The notes under the pieces are model-generated. The model was not told the DNA's origin, made no database searches, and saw only the letters and a list, made by a program, of their open reading frames with translations. From Sinohyriopsis cumingii (taxonomy: Eukaryota; Mollusca; Bivalvia; Unionida; Unionidae), in assembly GCA_028554795.2 (NCBI GenBank), contig JAPYKE020000576.1, positions 1 to 64,000 on the forward strand: a DNA stretch of 64,000 nucleotides, in the 5' to 3' direction. This document shows positions 22,993 to 37,658 of this stretch, in pieces. The stretch's first letter is position 1; every line of letters begins with the position of its first letter. Made by a program: the position numbers and the translations under genes.

Positions 22993-24258
22993 TCAGATTC
23001 CCGTGGTTATTCCCAACAATGAATTGTTCAAGAGCTTGACAAAGCCCTTCTCAATGTCATTAGTGTCCATTCCTATCAGATCCCTTTTCTGGATATACAG
23101 CTCCACGTAGGGATACAGCGAACACACGTCCAAGTATTTCATTTCTTCTCCTTTCTCTTCGTCGGCTTGGTACAGCAAACAGGTGGCATTGGTCCTTCCT
23201 CCGTACAAACTATCCCTCGGGTTCAGCGGGTACATGAACTGGTATCTTTCCACGAGGCGTTTAAACTCGGGATCGGTTTTCAAACGGTGATCGTATTCGT
23301 GTTCCCACATTTCCACCACTTGGTATCCTTCCTGTTCTAACTTTAGGCGTCGCTGACAAGTGGCCTGGTACAAGTCTTCCATGGTTCGTTGTAAAAACTG
23401 ATTTTTAGTGCCACGGTCAGGGTAACAGACGGGACATCCGTGAAACAAGCAACCGTTAAACTCGTACACGATCTTGGGGTTTTCTAAGTCCCAGCCATCG
23501 ACCGAATGCGTTCCGATGGTCTTTTCGCCTCCTCCGTTGCGGGCATGCTGAATCCATTTGTCTTCCTTGTCGCACAAGTAATGTAACCAGCGTAGGGCTT
23601 TGACCGAGTATTGACGTTTGACATAGTTGCTCGTTTGAGGACTGATGACAGCCACGGTGTTTTCAGGCATGAATCGTTGCCGGTACACTAAGGAACACGC
23701 TTTGGCAATGGTGCAAGCTTCTTTCAAAGGATCGACCCCTCCGTGTTCCATGAACAGTTCTCGAAATTTTCCACAGCAACGTCGTAAAATGTCCACGTTG
23801 GAACGACAATACTTTAACATTTCTTCCTGAAAGTCGAAGGGGTCCGAGGCGTGAGCCTGATACCAAGCGTAGAAAGCTTCTCGTTGTTCGGTACGCATGT
23901 TGTCAGGGTCGTAATAGTGAGCCTCAGGCAAATGGGGTAGAACGGCGTGTTGACTGGCTTCCGTATTGAAAAAGTGTGGAAAGTACCCTTTAGCGTAATT
24001 ATTGTGACTACCAATCACATTTCTGGAGAAGTTCCCTATAACAGGAATACATAAAACATTTTTCAGCACAAGAGAGGACATATTTGGCGGCCAGCATACA
24101 AGGTGGAGGAAGAACCCGTGAAAAAAACCTACCCACGAGAAGCTACTTGTAACCTGTCTCACATATCCACATTGGTTGAATCGGAGACTCGAACCCACGA
24201 AAACAGAGTTGAGGCGGCAGTGATCCGTAACGATGAGCAGTTTAGACCACTCGGCCAC
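22993..24258 (-). pseudogene. Family B DNA polymerase fragment, SINE-fused frame (unit 4)
   Basis: An open 421-codon copy with two private replacements, Ser338Arg and Asp343Tyr, between the Cys/His segment and motif A. It also has a silent change in a Leu codon at residue 271 (C at 23446), shared with units 9 and 10. Confidence 0.85.
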
Positions 24259-24267
24259 TCTGGGCCC
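24072..24267 (-). mobile_element. tRNA-derived SINE-like element (unit 4)
   Basis: Same A and B boxes as the unit 1 copy; no difference noticed. Confidence 0.7.
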
Positions 24268-24283
24268 AGAGAGAGAGAGAGAG

Positions 24284-24315
<32 letters not shown>
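24268..24315. repeat. Microsatellite (AG)10(TG)14 (unit 4)
   Basis: 48 bases. It has the same total length as units 1 and 5 but a different internal structure, so it arose separately; shared with unit 9. Confidence 0.95.
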
Positions 24316-24319
<4 letters not shown>

Positions 24320-24932
24320 ACCATTTTTAAACACATCACGACATTTAGGTTAGTGTGTTTTCGTTTCTCCTTACGAAATTAGACAAACATCTATAATTAC
24401 TCCTAGGGGAAAAACACGATTGTAAAGTATCACAAGAATGAAGTGGAGACTAATTTGATTACAAAATGTCCGCAGAATAGTACACTCAAGCATGCAGTAA
24501 TGTAATTTGCAATTAGGTTGACGCAATTTCCATGCGATCGCCCATGGTACGATTATTCGTGCGTTAGTTGTATTGTTTGAAAAGGGACTAGTGTCAAATA
24601 CAGAAATGCGTTTGATTTTCACTCTCCGCGAATAACAACTGAAACAACTGGAAAATATCGATCAGACAATGAAGTCAAGAAGGAATGCATTGCTCAACTA
24701 GGCGAAATTTTGTCAGGCCTATGTGTTACCAACAACATCTGACGCAAGGTTCACAGCAGAAAAGTGATTGCCAACTGCTGAGAGTGTGCTCTACTCGTGG
24801 ACAAGTTATACGTACCAATATTACCAAAGCACACGTTTGTGGAAGAACGAAATGATCTGACATTTGTCTTCAAATAGTGGTCTTGGAACATAAATGTTAC
24901 ATTCAAAATTACCATTCGAGAACTTAGTGCGA

Positions 24933-25614
24933 ATGCAAACGACCGGCATTCACATTCCTAATTTCTGCGTGGCTGATCAAGCGTACGAGAAGTGTATCAA
25001 AGAATCACTCTTTTGTCATTGCCTTCACTGTAGCAAGATTCCTGGATGATGTGAAAAATCTACTGATGAATTATTATTACCCTATCGATGAAACCTAGAG
25101 TCAAACATGCATCGATCGGTACGGAGATTGACATCGCTATGCCATGGTGATGGCTCACATTTTCTACGGATAAGATGTATAATTTCCTCTGAATACTATA
25201 CAGAATAAGGTGCCGATTGCTCTAAAATCCTCTTGAACGGAGTCAAAATCATCTTCATGCAATTGGGACATGTACAGTTTAAAGATCACATGAGATATTT
25301 AGCAGTGCCTTTGAGTCGAATGCCTAAAACCTTTGGAATGACAGAAAAAGCCAATCAACACGCCGTCCGGCCACATTTCTCTCATGATCACTATTACGAA
25401 CCCGACAATATCCGCACTGAACAACGACAAGCTTTCTACGCTTGGCACTGCTCATACGCTTTGGACGCCTTTGAAAGTTCAGGAAGAAATGTTAAAGTAT
25501 TGTCGCTACGATCTGGACATTGTAGGGCGTTGCTCTGGAAAATTTCGAGAACTCTTCGTGGAGCACGGTGGGATCGACCCCTTCGCGGAAGCCTATACCA
25601 TCGACAAAGCGTGA
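24933..25614 (+). pseudogene. Plus-strand polymerase B exonuclease fragment (unit 4/5 junction)
   Basis: Carries the consensus set of stops and the consensus frameshift; no private difference noticed. Confidence 0.72.
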
Positions 25615-28600
25615 TTCTTAGTGTAAGAAACTCAGTTATCATGGTCGAATAATACCGCAAAGAAATTACAGAACCAAATAAATGGTGTCCTACATTTGTA
25701 TCGTTTACCATGCTTTCTTTATCTGTATGCGTTGTAACCTTAATTCTCTGTCTACCCATCTCTCAAAACGCAAGTGTCTCAAGGTGAAAGTATTACCCGT
25801 TTCTTCTATCACCCAATGCGGACGTGCATGCTTATGTGTGTGAGTCAGATTTCACTTATACACATATCGTTTGTGCGAAAATTTAATAAGGACAATACAT
25901 ACAAAGACACAGAAACCATTGTTCTCAGTATTTCTGGAAGTCACATTGGGGCTACTAGATTGTAAAACATAATCTTCATGAGGTACCAAACCAATTACTT
26001 TCTTCGATGGTCTTGTTGGTTCTGTCATCCTATCAGATTTACCACCAGTTCGTTTTCTTTCAACGTCTCGGTATCACTCTATAGTGGATGCAAATGGTGT
26101 TGGATATGAAAAATGGACAATCATGTCATCTTTGACATCCCTAGGCAAATCTTCTACCAACGCATTTTGAAAAGTATTGAGTCACACGAATCGCTATCGT
26201 TGCTTGGTGTCTGCTTTCTGCTTGGAAAAGTGTAATCGTTTTATACACTACTTGAACTCTATACATTTCACGGCTTAGGTGTAAGCCTCCAATTTCAATT
26301 GCATGGAAGTCAACATTTGCGTATCTATAATGTGACAATAATATTAGGGACCGAGCAAATTAATTTTGGGCTGAATCAGGACTATGTGTGTGTGTGAGGC
26401 GATACGGTATGATGTTGGCCCTTTCTTTCTTCTAGTTCCTCACCGGAACAAATTCATCTTGATTGCAAAACTTTCGTTTGACTAGGTTTATTACGCAGCA
26501 GTTCCATATATCGGGTCAGTGTCTTAGAGTTCGAATATTCATTCAGTTTTCAAAGAGGCAAGAAGACAGAAGTATAACAGCAGATCGACCTGCTGGTCAA
26601 CGATTTGCCAAGAGTAATACGAAAACCTAATTCACAGGCAAAAGTGTTAAGAAAACTTAACCCTTCTGGACAATGACTTGATTAGGCTCATATGAATACA
26701 CATGGCATTTCGATTTCCAACAGATCTGCTTAGGTAGAGAAGTTAGGACACAATCACATGATGCACTGATTGGATGACAAAACGAGAGACAGAGAGAACG
26801 AGAAAGAAAGCGAGTATAGACCCATTGGAAAATTGATATTGGTAAAGAAAGTGCATTCTATTAGATTTTTCTCTTATTAGTATGGCATTCTCTTATATTT
26901 CTGGCATAGTTGTACCCCGAAACGTTGTTTAATTATATACATTGCCACATCGGCTATTGCCGAACGACTATATACATCTTTGTAAATTAGAACTAAGCTG
27001 CCTCCCGTCAAGAGTATGCCAGCCAAGGTTACCAAAAAATTATATTCACTGAGTAATGTGAACTATCATTCACAACGAAGTATGCTGCATTTATCTTCTT
27101 CAGATTTGTTAATAACTTAGGTAAAATTTTAATGAACAATATTCCAGTTTTTGTTAGACTAAAGTAAGAAAATAATCCGAACCTATTAAAATCCTACTTC
27201 TGATATTTATTTCTTGAAACCTAAAACGCGATTCCCTGAATTAGAAATTGTATCAACATACAAATTCCAAAGTGCATGTTGCCATCGAATTTTATGTCAA
27301 ACGATGATATAATAGCCATTGTCGCCCTACAAAAGTGATTATCTTGTCAAAACTTGTAAATATGCATGAATGTGTATAGTGAGGTTTCTGATATGTTGTT
27401 TTGAACTTGAGGGTTTAAAGTTCTGATCACGGTATATGCTTATTTATATCTCATGGAGAGGTCCAAAGAGGAAATACCCAGATCTGCCGTTATAAAATGC
27501 GCCTGCATATTAGGATCGATGCTGATGATTGCAGTAATTCGTATAACAACAGACGTATCGTCAATATTACACTGAGCAGATCAAGAACGTGCCCGTCTTG
27601 AAGACAAGAGTAAAACGAATATGTATCAAACGATTATCATGAGCCGGAAGATACAAAGGTGTTGCGGGCGTCATCTGTATTAAATCACATGGTTCAACGG
27701 TTGGTAAAAACACAAACAGTATATACCCCTCAACATCTACGCCCGTCGGTTCAAACCAGCTTTCATAACTAACAGTGACAGCGTCACAAGTTAAATTCAT
27801 CTGCGTTGTTGAGGTAATCGGTACCTGGTCAGAACTGATATCCCACATGGAAAAGTCGCGTCGTACCACAAATGCTTTTCATGTCAACCTAAAATTGATT
27901 TTTGTTCACTATCGTGCAATGTTAACCACATACGGTTTCGATTCTATTGCAATGATAGATCTGAGTGTAGAGTAATTTGCACGTATATAACTTTTAGAGT
28001 CTTTTCCGGTCTTAGTCTAGTATGTTCTTTGGTCGATTTTATGTTGTAGGCACCTGCAGAGGGTTTATTAGTATTCCAGATGGCACCGTTGTCTGATAAA
28101 AATACAAATAAGTTATTCACTGGCAGACCAGCTAACGGTTGTGATAGGATATTAGTAAACGCGCAGTGAAGCAAACGCGATCTCTAGTGTGCGTGATTAC
28201 CCAGCGGTAAGAGTTGCAGAAATATCACACTGAATTATGGCTTCGTTGATCAGATTGTAATGAAATTAGGTAACGCTCTGCGTTGTATTTATTACAAAAT
28301 GTTGCATGGCGGCAGATATTTTGCGTAAAACGTACACTCAATCGTTTCAGAATTCGCCATTGGTGTACGAACTTCGTTCGTCGTACACATCATCAATATG
28401 TTCAACAAGTTCGTGATCAGTAATGTCTCTCTCCATGAGGCCATATGTAGCCAGTATCTGACAAATCGTTAATAATTTCGGGTGCGTTTATCAGCAAGGT
28501 CGTTAACGTCACATAGTCCCTTCCCTTTGGTTACTGCTCTGGTGTGAATGCAGCAGGTCTTTGGTCTGGCTGTGCTTTCCGTGCAATTTATTTCATGTAA

Positions 28601-29356
28601 CTTTTCGTAAGTTCAGCAACTTGCTTTATGGGGATAATTAGCGGTGTAAATGTTTGTTTTAAACTGGCTGTGATGTCTTCTTATGCAGTCTCTTGTAACT
28701 ATAATATATATTTGACGTTTGTCGACATACTATATCATTCTAAATGAATTCATGGTGTTCACAAGGCGCTTCACTGCATCGCTTTCCAAAGGCTTTTTTG
28801 ACATCCTGGAAGATGTCATTAATTGATTTTTATTGTTAAATTGCTGTGTCAGACTCATTCGTGTCCAACCAGCTCGGTATGTACCTCTACATATTTCAGT
28901 TACCTTGACGGTGAGAAAAGTGTATGGATCCTTTGTGATCCGCGCAAACATATCACGAAATTCATTCATCTGCTGCAGAGTTGGGTGGAATAATACCAAG
29001 TCCAACGAATATTTCCAGGACTATGCGCGTCGATGCCAGAATATATCATCAACATACAGTTGTCACGATTAAGTTATGTAGATGTGCGTATCGCTGAATC
29101 AAACAAATCAAGTCTGTGCTTTTATACCGACAACTTGTGCAGGAGTGACCTGGTGCACAAGCATCACATTGTCATATTACTGTAAGACTGGTTTGTATTA
29201 TATTCAAATCGTCAATGGTAGATGCTTCAGCAATGCTGTGAACGGCACCACGTCCACCATGAATGATCTTTCTAGATTCAAAGGCCTAGTCAAAAATGGA
29301 TATTTCAAACCTGTCTTGCTCATTATCACGGACAAGGTCGACTGGAATTCTTTTGC

Positions 29357-30622
29357 TCAGATTCCCGTGGTTATTCCCAACAATGAATTGTTCAAGAGCT
29401 TGACAAAGCCCTTCTCAATGTCATTAGTGTCCATTCCTATCAGATCCCTTTTCTGGATATACAGCTCCACGTAGGGATACAGCGAACACACGTCCAAGTA
29501 TTTCATTTCTTCTCCTTTCTCTTCGTCGGCTTGGTACAGCAAACAGGTGGCATTGGTCCTTCCTCCGTACAAACTATCCCTCGGGTTCAGCGGGTCCATG
29601 AACTGGTAACTTTCCACGAGGCGTTTAAACTCGGGATCGGTTTTCAAACGGTGATCGTATTCGTGTTCCCACATTTCCACCACTTGGTATCCTTCCTGTT
29701 CTAACTTTAGGCGTCGCTGACAAGTGGCCTGGTACAAGTCTTCCATGGTTCGTTGTAAAAACTGATTTTTAGTGCCACGGTCAGGGTAACAGACGGGACA
29801 TCCGTGAAATAAGCAACCGTTAAACTCGTACACGATCTTGGGGTTTTCTAAGTCCCAGCCATCGACCGAATGCGTTCCGATGGTCTTTTCGCCTCCTCCG
29901 TTGCGGGCATGCTGAATCCATTTGTCTTCCTTGTCGCACAAGTAATGTAACCAGCGTAGGGCTTTGACCGAGTATTGACGTTTGACATAGTTGCTCGTTT
30001 GAGGACTGATGACAGCCACGGTGTTTTCAGGCATGAATCGTTGCCGGTACACTAAGGAACACGCTTTGGCAATGGTGCAAGCTTCTTTCAAAGGATCGAC
30101 CCCTCCGTGTTCCATGAACAGTTCTCGAAATTTTCCACAGCAACGTCGTAAAATGTCCACGTTGGAACGACAATACTTTAACATTTCTTCCTGAAAGTCG
30201 AAGGGGTCCGAGGCGTGAGCCTGATACCAAGCGTAGAAAGCTTCTCGTTGTTCGGTACGCATGTTGTCAGGGTCGTAATAGTGAGCCTCAGGCAAATGGG
30301 GTAGAACGGCGTGTTGACTGGCTTCCGTATTGAAAAAGTGTGGAAAGTACCCTTTAGCGTAATTATTGTGACTACCAATCACATTTCTGGAGAAGTTCCC
30401 TATAACAGGAATACATAAAACATTTTTCAGCACAAGAGAGGACATATTTGGCGGCCAGCATACAAGGTGGAGGAAGAACCCGTGAAAAAAACCTACCCAC
30501 GAGAAGCTACTTGTAACCTGTCTCACATATCCACATTGGTTGAATCGGAGACTCGAACCCACGAAAACAGAGTTGAGGCGGCAGTGATCCGTAACGATGA
30601 GCAGTTTAGACCACTCGGCCAC
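29357..30622 (-). pseudogene. Family B DNA polymerase fragment, SINE-fused frame (unit 5)
   Basis: An open 421-codon copy identical in protein to unit 3. It is the nearest relative of unit 1 by flanking markers, yet lacks unit 1's stop at codon 298, so that stop arose after units 1 and 5 separated. Confidence 0.85.
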
Positions 30623-30631
30623 TCTGGGCCC
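30436..30631 (-). mobile_element. tRNA-derived SINE-like element (unit 5)
   Basis: Same A and B boxes as the unit 1 copy; no difference noticed. Confidence 0.7.
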
Positions 30632-30649
30632 AGAGAGAGAGAGAGAGAG

Positions 30650-30679
<30 letters not shown>
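30632..30679. repeat. Microsatellite (AG)11(TG)13 (unit 5)
   Basis: 48 bases, same allele as unit 1. Confidence 0.95.
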
Positions 30680-30683
<4 letters not shown>

Positions 30684-31296
30684 ACCATTTTTAAACACAT
30701 CACGACATTTAGGTTAGTGTGTTTTCGTTTCTCCTTACGAAATTAGACAAACATCTATAATTACTCCTAGGGGAAAAACACGATTGTAAAGTATCACAAG
30801 AATGAAGTGGAGACTAATTTGATTACAAAATGTCCGCAGAATAGTACACTCAAGCATGCAGTAATGTAATTTGCAATTAGGTTGACACAATTTCCATGCG
30901 ATCGCCCATGGTACGATTATTCGTGCGTTAGTTGTATTGTTTGAAAAGGGACTAGTGTCAAATACAGAAATGCGTTTGATTTTCACTCTCCGCGAATAAC
31001 AACTGAAACAACTGGAAAATATCGATCAGACAATGAAGTCAAGAAGGAATGCATTGCTCAACTAGGCGAAATTTTGTCAGGCCTATGTGTTACCAACAAC
31101 ATCTGACGCAAGGTTCACAGCAGAAAAGTGATTGCCAACTGCTGAGAGTGTGCTCTACTCGTGGACAAGTTATACGTACCAATATTACCAAAGCACACGT
31201 TTGTGGAAGAACGAAATGATCTGACATTTGTCTTCAAATAGTGGTCTTGGAACATAAATGTTACATTCAAAATTACCATTCGAGAACTTAGTGCGA

Positions 31297-31978
31297 ATGC
31301 AAACGACCGGCATTCACATTCCTAATTTCTGCGTGGCTGATCAAGCGTACGAGAAGTGTATCAAAGAATCACTCTTTTGTCATTGCCTTCACTGTAGCAA
31401 GATTCCTGGATGATGTGAAAAATCTACTGATGAATTATTATTACCCTATCGATGAAACCTAGAGTCAAACATGCATCGATCGGTACGGAGATTGACATCG
31501 CTATGCCATGGTGATGGCTCACATTTTCTACGGATAAGATGTATAATTTCCTCTGAATACTATACAGAATAAGGTGCCGATTGCTCTAAAATCCTCTTGA
31601 ACGGAGTCAAAATCATCTTCATGCAATTGGGACATGTACAGTTTAAAGATCACATGAGATATTTAGCAGTGCCTTTGAGTCGAATGCCTAAAACCTTTGG
31701 AATGACAGAAAAAGCCAATCAACACGCCGTCCGGCCACATTTCTCTCATGATCACTATTACGAACCCGACAATATCCGCACTGAACAACGACAAGCTTTC
31801 TACGCTTGGCACTGCTCATACGCTTTGGACGCCTTTGAAAGTTCAGGAAGAAATGTTAAAGTATTGTCGCTACGATCTGGACATTGTAGGGCGTTGCTCT
31901 GGAAAATTTCGAGAACTCTTCGTGGAGCACGGTGGGATCGACCCCTTCGCGGAAGCCTATACCATCGACAAAGCGTGA
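31297..31978 (+). pseudogene. Plus-strand polymerase B exonuclease fragment (unit 5/6 junction)
   Basis: Carries the consensus set of breaks. It has the extra G that unit 1's copy lacks, although units 1 and 5 are otherwise the closest pair. Confidence 0.72.
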
Positions 31979-34900
31979 TTCTTAGTGTAAGAAACTCAGT
32001 TATCATGGTCGAATAATACCGCAAAGAAATTACAGAACCAAATAAATGGTGTCCTACATTTGTATCGTTTACCATGCTTTCTTTATCTGTATGCGTTGTA
32101 ACCTTAATTCTCTGTCTACCCATCTCTCAAAACGCAAGTGTCTCAAGGTGAAAGTATTACCCGTTTCTTCTATCACCCAATGCGGACGTGCATGCTTATG
32201 TGTGTGAGTCAGATTTCACTTATACACATATCGTTTGTGCGAAAATTTAATAAGGACAATACATACAAAGACACAGAAACCATTGTTCTCAGTATTTCTG
32301 GAAGTCACATTGGGGCTACTAGATTGTAAAACATAATCTTCATGAGGTACCAAACCAATTACTTTCTTCGATGGTCTTGTTGGTTCTGTCATCCTATCAG
32401 ATTTACCACCAGTTCGTTTTCTTTCAACGTCTCGGTATCACTCTATAGTGGATGCAAATGGTGTTGGATATGAAAAATGGACAATCATGTCATCTTTGAC
32501 ATCCCTAGGCAAATCTTCTACCAACGCATTTTGAAAAGTATTGAGTCACACGAATCGCTATCGTTGCTTGGTGTCTGCTTTCTGCTTGGAAAAGTGTAAT
32601 CGTTTTATACACTACTTGAACTCTATACATTTCACGGCTTAGGTGTAAGCCTCCAATTTCAATTGCATGGAAGTCAACATTTGCGTATCTATAATGTGAC
32701 AATAATATTAGGGACCGAGCAAATTAATTTTGGGCTGAATCAGGACTATGTGTGTGTGTGAGGCGATACGGTATGATGTTGGCCCTTTCTTTCTTCTAGT
32801 TCCTCACCGGAACAAATTCATCTTGATTGCAAAACTTTCGTTTGACTAGGTTTATTACGCAGCAGTTCCATATATCGGGTCAGTGTCTTAGAGTTCGAAT
32901 ATTCATTCAGTTTTCAAAGAGGCAAGAAGACAGAAGTATAACAGCAGATCGACCTGCTGGTCAACGATTTGCCAAGAGTAATACGAAAACCTAATTCACA
33001 GGCAAAAGTGTTAAGAAAACTTAACCCTTCTGGACAATGACTTGATTAGGCTCATATGAATACACATGGCATTTCGATTTCCAACAGATCTGCTTAGGTA
33101 GAGAAGTTAGGACACAATCACATGATGCACTGATTGGATGACAAAACGAGAGACAGAGAGAACGAGAAAGAAAGCGAGTATAGACCCATTGGAAAATTGA
33201 TATTGGTAAAGAAAGTGCATTCTATTAGATTTTTCTCTTATTAGTATGGCATTCTCTTATATTTCTGGCATAGTTGTACCCCGAAACGTTGTTTAATTAT
33301 ATACATTGCCACATCGGCTATTGCCGAACGACTATATACATCTTTGTAAATTAGAACTAAGCTGCCTCCCGTCAAGAGTATGCCAGCCAAGGTTACCAAA
33401 AAATTATATTCACTGAGTAATGTGAACTATCATTCACAACGAAGTATGCTGCATTTATCTTCTTCAGATTTGTTAATAACTTAGGTAAAATTTTAATGAA
33501 CAATATTCCAGTTTTTGTTAGACTAAAGTAAGAAAATAATCCGAACCTATTAAAATCCTACTTCTGATATTTATTTCTTGAAACCTAAAACGCGATTCCC
33601 TGAATTAGAAATTGTATCAACATACAAATTCCAAAGTGCATGTTGCCATCGAATTTTATGTCAAACGATGATATAATAGCCATTGTCGCCCTACAAAAGT
33701 GATTATCTTGTCAAAACTTGTAAATATGCATGAATGTGTATAGTGAGGTTTCTGATATGTTGTTTTGAACTTGAGGGTTTAAAGTTCTGATCACGGTATA
33801 TGCTTATTTATATCTCATGGAGAGGTCCAAAGAGGAAATACCCAGATCTGCCGTTATAAAATGCGCCTGCATATTAGGATCGATGCTGATGATTGCAGTA
33901 ATTCGTATAACAACAGACGTATCGTCAATATTACACTGAGCAGATCAAGAACGTGCCCGTCTTGAAGACAAGAGTAAAACGAATATGTATCAAACGATTA
34001 TCATGAGCCGGAAGATACAAAGGTGTTGCGGGCGTCATCTGTATTAAATCACATGGTTCAACGGTTGGTAAAAACACAAACAGTATATACCCCTCAACAT
34101 CTACGCCCGTCGGTTCAAACCAGCTTTCATAACTAACAGTGACAGCGTCACAAGTTAAATTCATCTGCGTTGTTGAGGTAATCGGTACCTGGTCAGAACT
34201 GATATCCCACATGCAAAAGTCGCGTCGTACCACAAATGCTTTTCATGTCAACCTAAAATTGATTTTTGTTCACTATCGTGCAATGTTAACCACATACGGT
34301 TTCGATTCTATTGCAATGATAGATCTGAGTGTAGAGTAATTTGCACGTATATAACTTTTAGAGTCTTTTCCGGTCTTAGTCTAGTATGTTCTTTGGTCGA
34401 TTTTATGTTGTAGGCACCTGCAGAGGGTTTATTAGTATTCCAGATGGCACCGTTGTCTGATAAAAATACAAATAAGTTATTCACTGGCAGACCAGCTAAC
34501 GGTTGTGATAGGATATTAGTAAACGCGCAGTGAAGCAAACGCGATCTCTAGTGTGCGTGATTACCCAGCGGTAAGAGTTGCAGAAATATCACACTGAATT
34601 ATGGCTTCGTTGATCAGATTGTAATGAAATTAGGTAACGCTCTGCGTTGTATTTATTACAAAATGTTGCATGGCGGCAGATATTTTGCGTAAAACGTACA
34701 CTCAATCGTTTCAGAATTCGCCATTGGTGTACGAACTTCGTTCGTCGTACACATCATCAATATGTTCAACAAGTTCGTGATCAGTAATGTCTCTCTCCAT
34801 GAGGCCATATGTAGCCAGTATCTGACAAATCGTTAATAATTTCGGGTGCGTTTATCAGCAAGGTCGTTAACGTCACATAGTCCCTTCCCTTTGGTTACTG

Positions 34901-35720
34901 CTCTGGTGTGAATGCAGCAGGTCTTTGGTCTGGCTGTGCTTTCCGTGCAATTTATTTCATGTAACTTTTCGTAAGTTCAGCAACTTGCTTTATGGGGATA
35001 ATTAGCGGTGTAAATGTTTGTTTTAAACTGGCTGTGATGTCTTCTTATGCAGTCTCTTGTAACTATAATATATATTTGACGTTTGTCGACATACTATATC
35101 ATTCTAAATGAATTCATGGTGTTCACAAGGCGCTTCACTGCATCGCTTTCCAAAGGCTTTTTTGACATCCTGGAAGATGTCATTAATTGATTTTTATTGT
35201 TAAATTGCTGTGTCAGACTCATTCGTGTCCAACCAGCTCGGTATGTACCTCTACATATTTCAGTTACCTTGACGGTGAGAAAAGTGTATGGATCCTTTGT
35301 GATCCGCGCAAACATATCACGAAATTCATTCATCTGCTGCAGAGTTGGGTGGAATAATACCAAGTCCAACGAATATTTCCAGGACTATGCGCGTCGATGC
35401 CAGAATATATCATCAACATACAGTTGTCACGATTAAGTTATGTAGATGTGCGTATCGCTGAATCAAACAAATCAAGTCTGTGCTTTTATGCCGACAACTT
35501 GTGCAGGAGTGACCTGGTGCACAAGCATCACATTGTCATATTACTGTAAGACTGGTTTGTATTATATTCAAATCGTCAATGGTAGATGCTTCAGCAATGC
35601 TGTGAACGGCACCACGTCCACCATGAATGATCTTTCTAGATTCAAAGGCCTAGTCAAAAATGGATATTTCAAACCTGTCTTGCTCATTATCACGGACAAG
35701 GTCGACTGGAATTCTTTTGC

Positions 35721-36986
35721 TCAGATTCCCGTGGTTATTCCCAACAATGAATTGTTCAAGAGCTTGACAAAGCCCTTCTCAATGTCATTAGTGTCCATTC
35801 CTATCAGATCCCTTTTCTGGATATACAGCTCCACGTAGGGATACAGCGAACACACGTCCAAGTATTTCATTTCTTCTCCTTTCTCTTCGTCGGCTTGGTA
35901 CAGCAAACAGGTGGCATTGGTCCTTCCTCCGTACAAACTATCCCTCGGGTTCAGCGGGTCCATGAACTGGTAACTTTCCACGAGGCGTTTAAACTCGGGA
36001 TCGGTTTTCAAACGGTGATCGTATTCGTGTTCCCACATTTCCACCACTTGGTATCCTTCCTGTTCTAACTTTAGGCGTCGCTGACAAGTGGCCTGGTACA
36101 AGTCTTCCATGGTTCGTTGTAAAAACTGATTTTTAGTGCCACGGTCAGGGTAACAGACGGGACATCCGTGAAATAAGCAACCGTTAAACTCGTACACGAT
36201 CTTGGGGTTTTCTAAGTCCCAGCCATCGACCGAATGCGTTCCGATGGTCTTTTCGCCTCCTCCGTTGCGGGCATGCTGAATCCATTTGTCTTCCTTGTCG
36301 CACAAGTAATGTAACCAGCGTAGGGCTTTGACCGAGTATTGACGTTTGACATAGTTGCTCGTTTGAGGACTGATGACAGCCACGGTGTTTTCAGGCATGA
36401 ATCGTTGCCGGTACACTAAGGAACACGCTTTGGCAATGGTGCAAGCTTCTTTCAAAGGATCGACCCCTCCGTGTTCCATGAACAGTTCTCGAAATTTTCC
36501 ACAGCAACGTCGTAAAATGTCCACGTTGGAACGACAATACTTTAACATTTCTTCCTGAAAGTCGAAGGGGTCCGAGGCGTGAGCCTGATACCAAGCGTAG
36601 AAAGCTTCTCGTTGTTCGGTACGCATGTTGTCAGGGTCGTAATAGTGAGCCTCAGGCAAATGGGGTAGAACGGCGTGTTGACTGGCTTCCGTATTGAAAA
36701 AGTGTGGAAAGTACCCTTTAGCGTAATTATTGTGACTACCAATCACATTTCTGGAGAAGTTCCCTATAACAGGAATACATAAAACATTTTTCAGCACAAG
36801 AGAGGACATATTTGGCGGCCAGCATACAAGGTGGAGGAAGAACCCGTGAAAAAAACCTACCCACGAGAAGCTACTTGTAACCTGTCTCACATATCCACAT
36901 TGGTTGAATCGGAGACTCGAACCCACGAAAACAGAGTTGAGGCGGCAGTGATCCGTAACGATGAGCAGTTTAGGCCACTCGGCCAC
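35721..36986 (-). pseudogene. Family B DNA polymerase fragment, SINE-fused frame (unit 6)
   Basis: An open 421-codon copy. The only protein difference is Ser5Pro, within the SINE-derived leader; it sits just 3' of the Pol III A box. Confidence 0.85.
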
Positions 36987-36995
36987 TCTGGGCCC
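36800..36995 (-). mobile_element. tRNA-derived SINE-like element (unit 6)
   Basis: Differs from the others by G at 36974, the base immediately 3' of the A-box core on the minus strand. Confidence 0.7.
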
Positions 36996-37011
36996 AGAGA
37001 GAGAGAGAGAG

Positions 37012-37041
<30 letters not shown>
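36996..37041. repeat. Microsatellite (AG)10(TG)13 (unit 6)
   Basis: 46 bases, the common allele. Confidence 0.95.
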
Positions 37042-37045
<4 letters not shown>

Positions 37046-37658
37046 ACCATTTTTAAACACATCACGACATTTAGGTTAGTGTGTTTTCGTTTCTCCTTAC
37101 GAAATTAGACAAACATCTATAATTACTCCTAGGGGAAAAACACGATTGTAAAGTATCACAAGAATGAAGTGGAGACTAATTTGATTACAAAATGTCCGCA
37201 GAATAGTACACTCAAGCATGCAGTAATGTAATTTGCAATTAGGTTGACGCAATTTCCATGCGATCGCCCATGGTACGATTATTCGTGCGTTAGTTGTATT
37301 GTTTGAAAAGGGACTAGTGTCAAATACAGAAATGCGTTTGATTTTCACTCTCCGCGAATAACAACTGAAACAACTGGAAAATATCGATCAGACAATGAAG
37401 TCAAGAAGGAATGCATTGCTCAACTAGGCGAAATTTTGTCAGGCCTATGTGTTACCAACAACATCTGACGCAAGGTTCACAGCAGAAAAGTGATTGCCAA
37501 CTGCTGAGAGTGTGCTCTACTCGTGGACAAGTTATACGTACCAATATTACCAAAGCACACGTTTGTGGAAGAACGAAATGATCTGACATTTGTCTTCAAA
37601 TAGTGGTCTTGGAAAATAAATGTTACATTCAAAATTACCATTCGAGAACTTAGTGCGA

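Larger units (their letters stand above)
19088..25451. repeat. Tandem macrosatellite unit 4 (type D)
   Basis: Length 6364. It shares C at 23446 and an (AG)10(TG)14 microsatellite with unit 9. Private changes are G at 19517, A at 23232 and T at 23245; the last two change two residues (Asp343Tyr and Ser338Arg) in the minus-strand polymerase frame. Confidence 0.97.
25452..31815. repeat. Tandem macrosatellite unit 5 (type A)
   Basis: Length 6364. It matches unit 1 in having A at 30887 and an (AG)11(TG)13 microsatellite, but lacks unit 1's stop codon and single-base deletion. A private G at 27850 changes a Cys to Ser in the 100-codon minus-strand open frame. Confidence 0.97.
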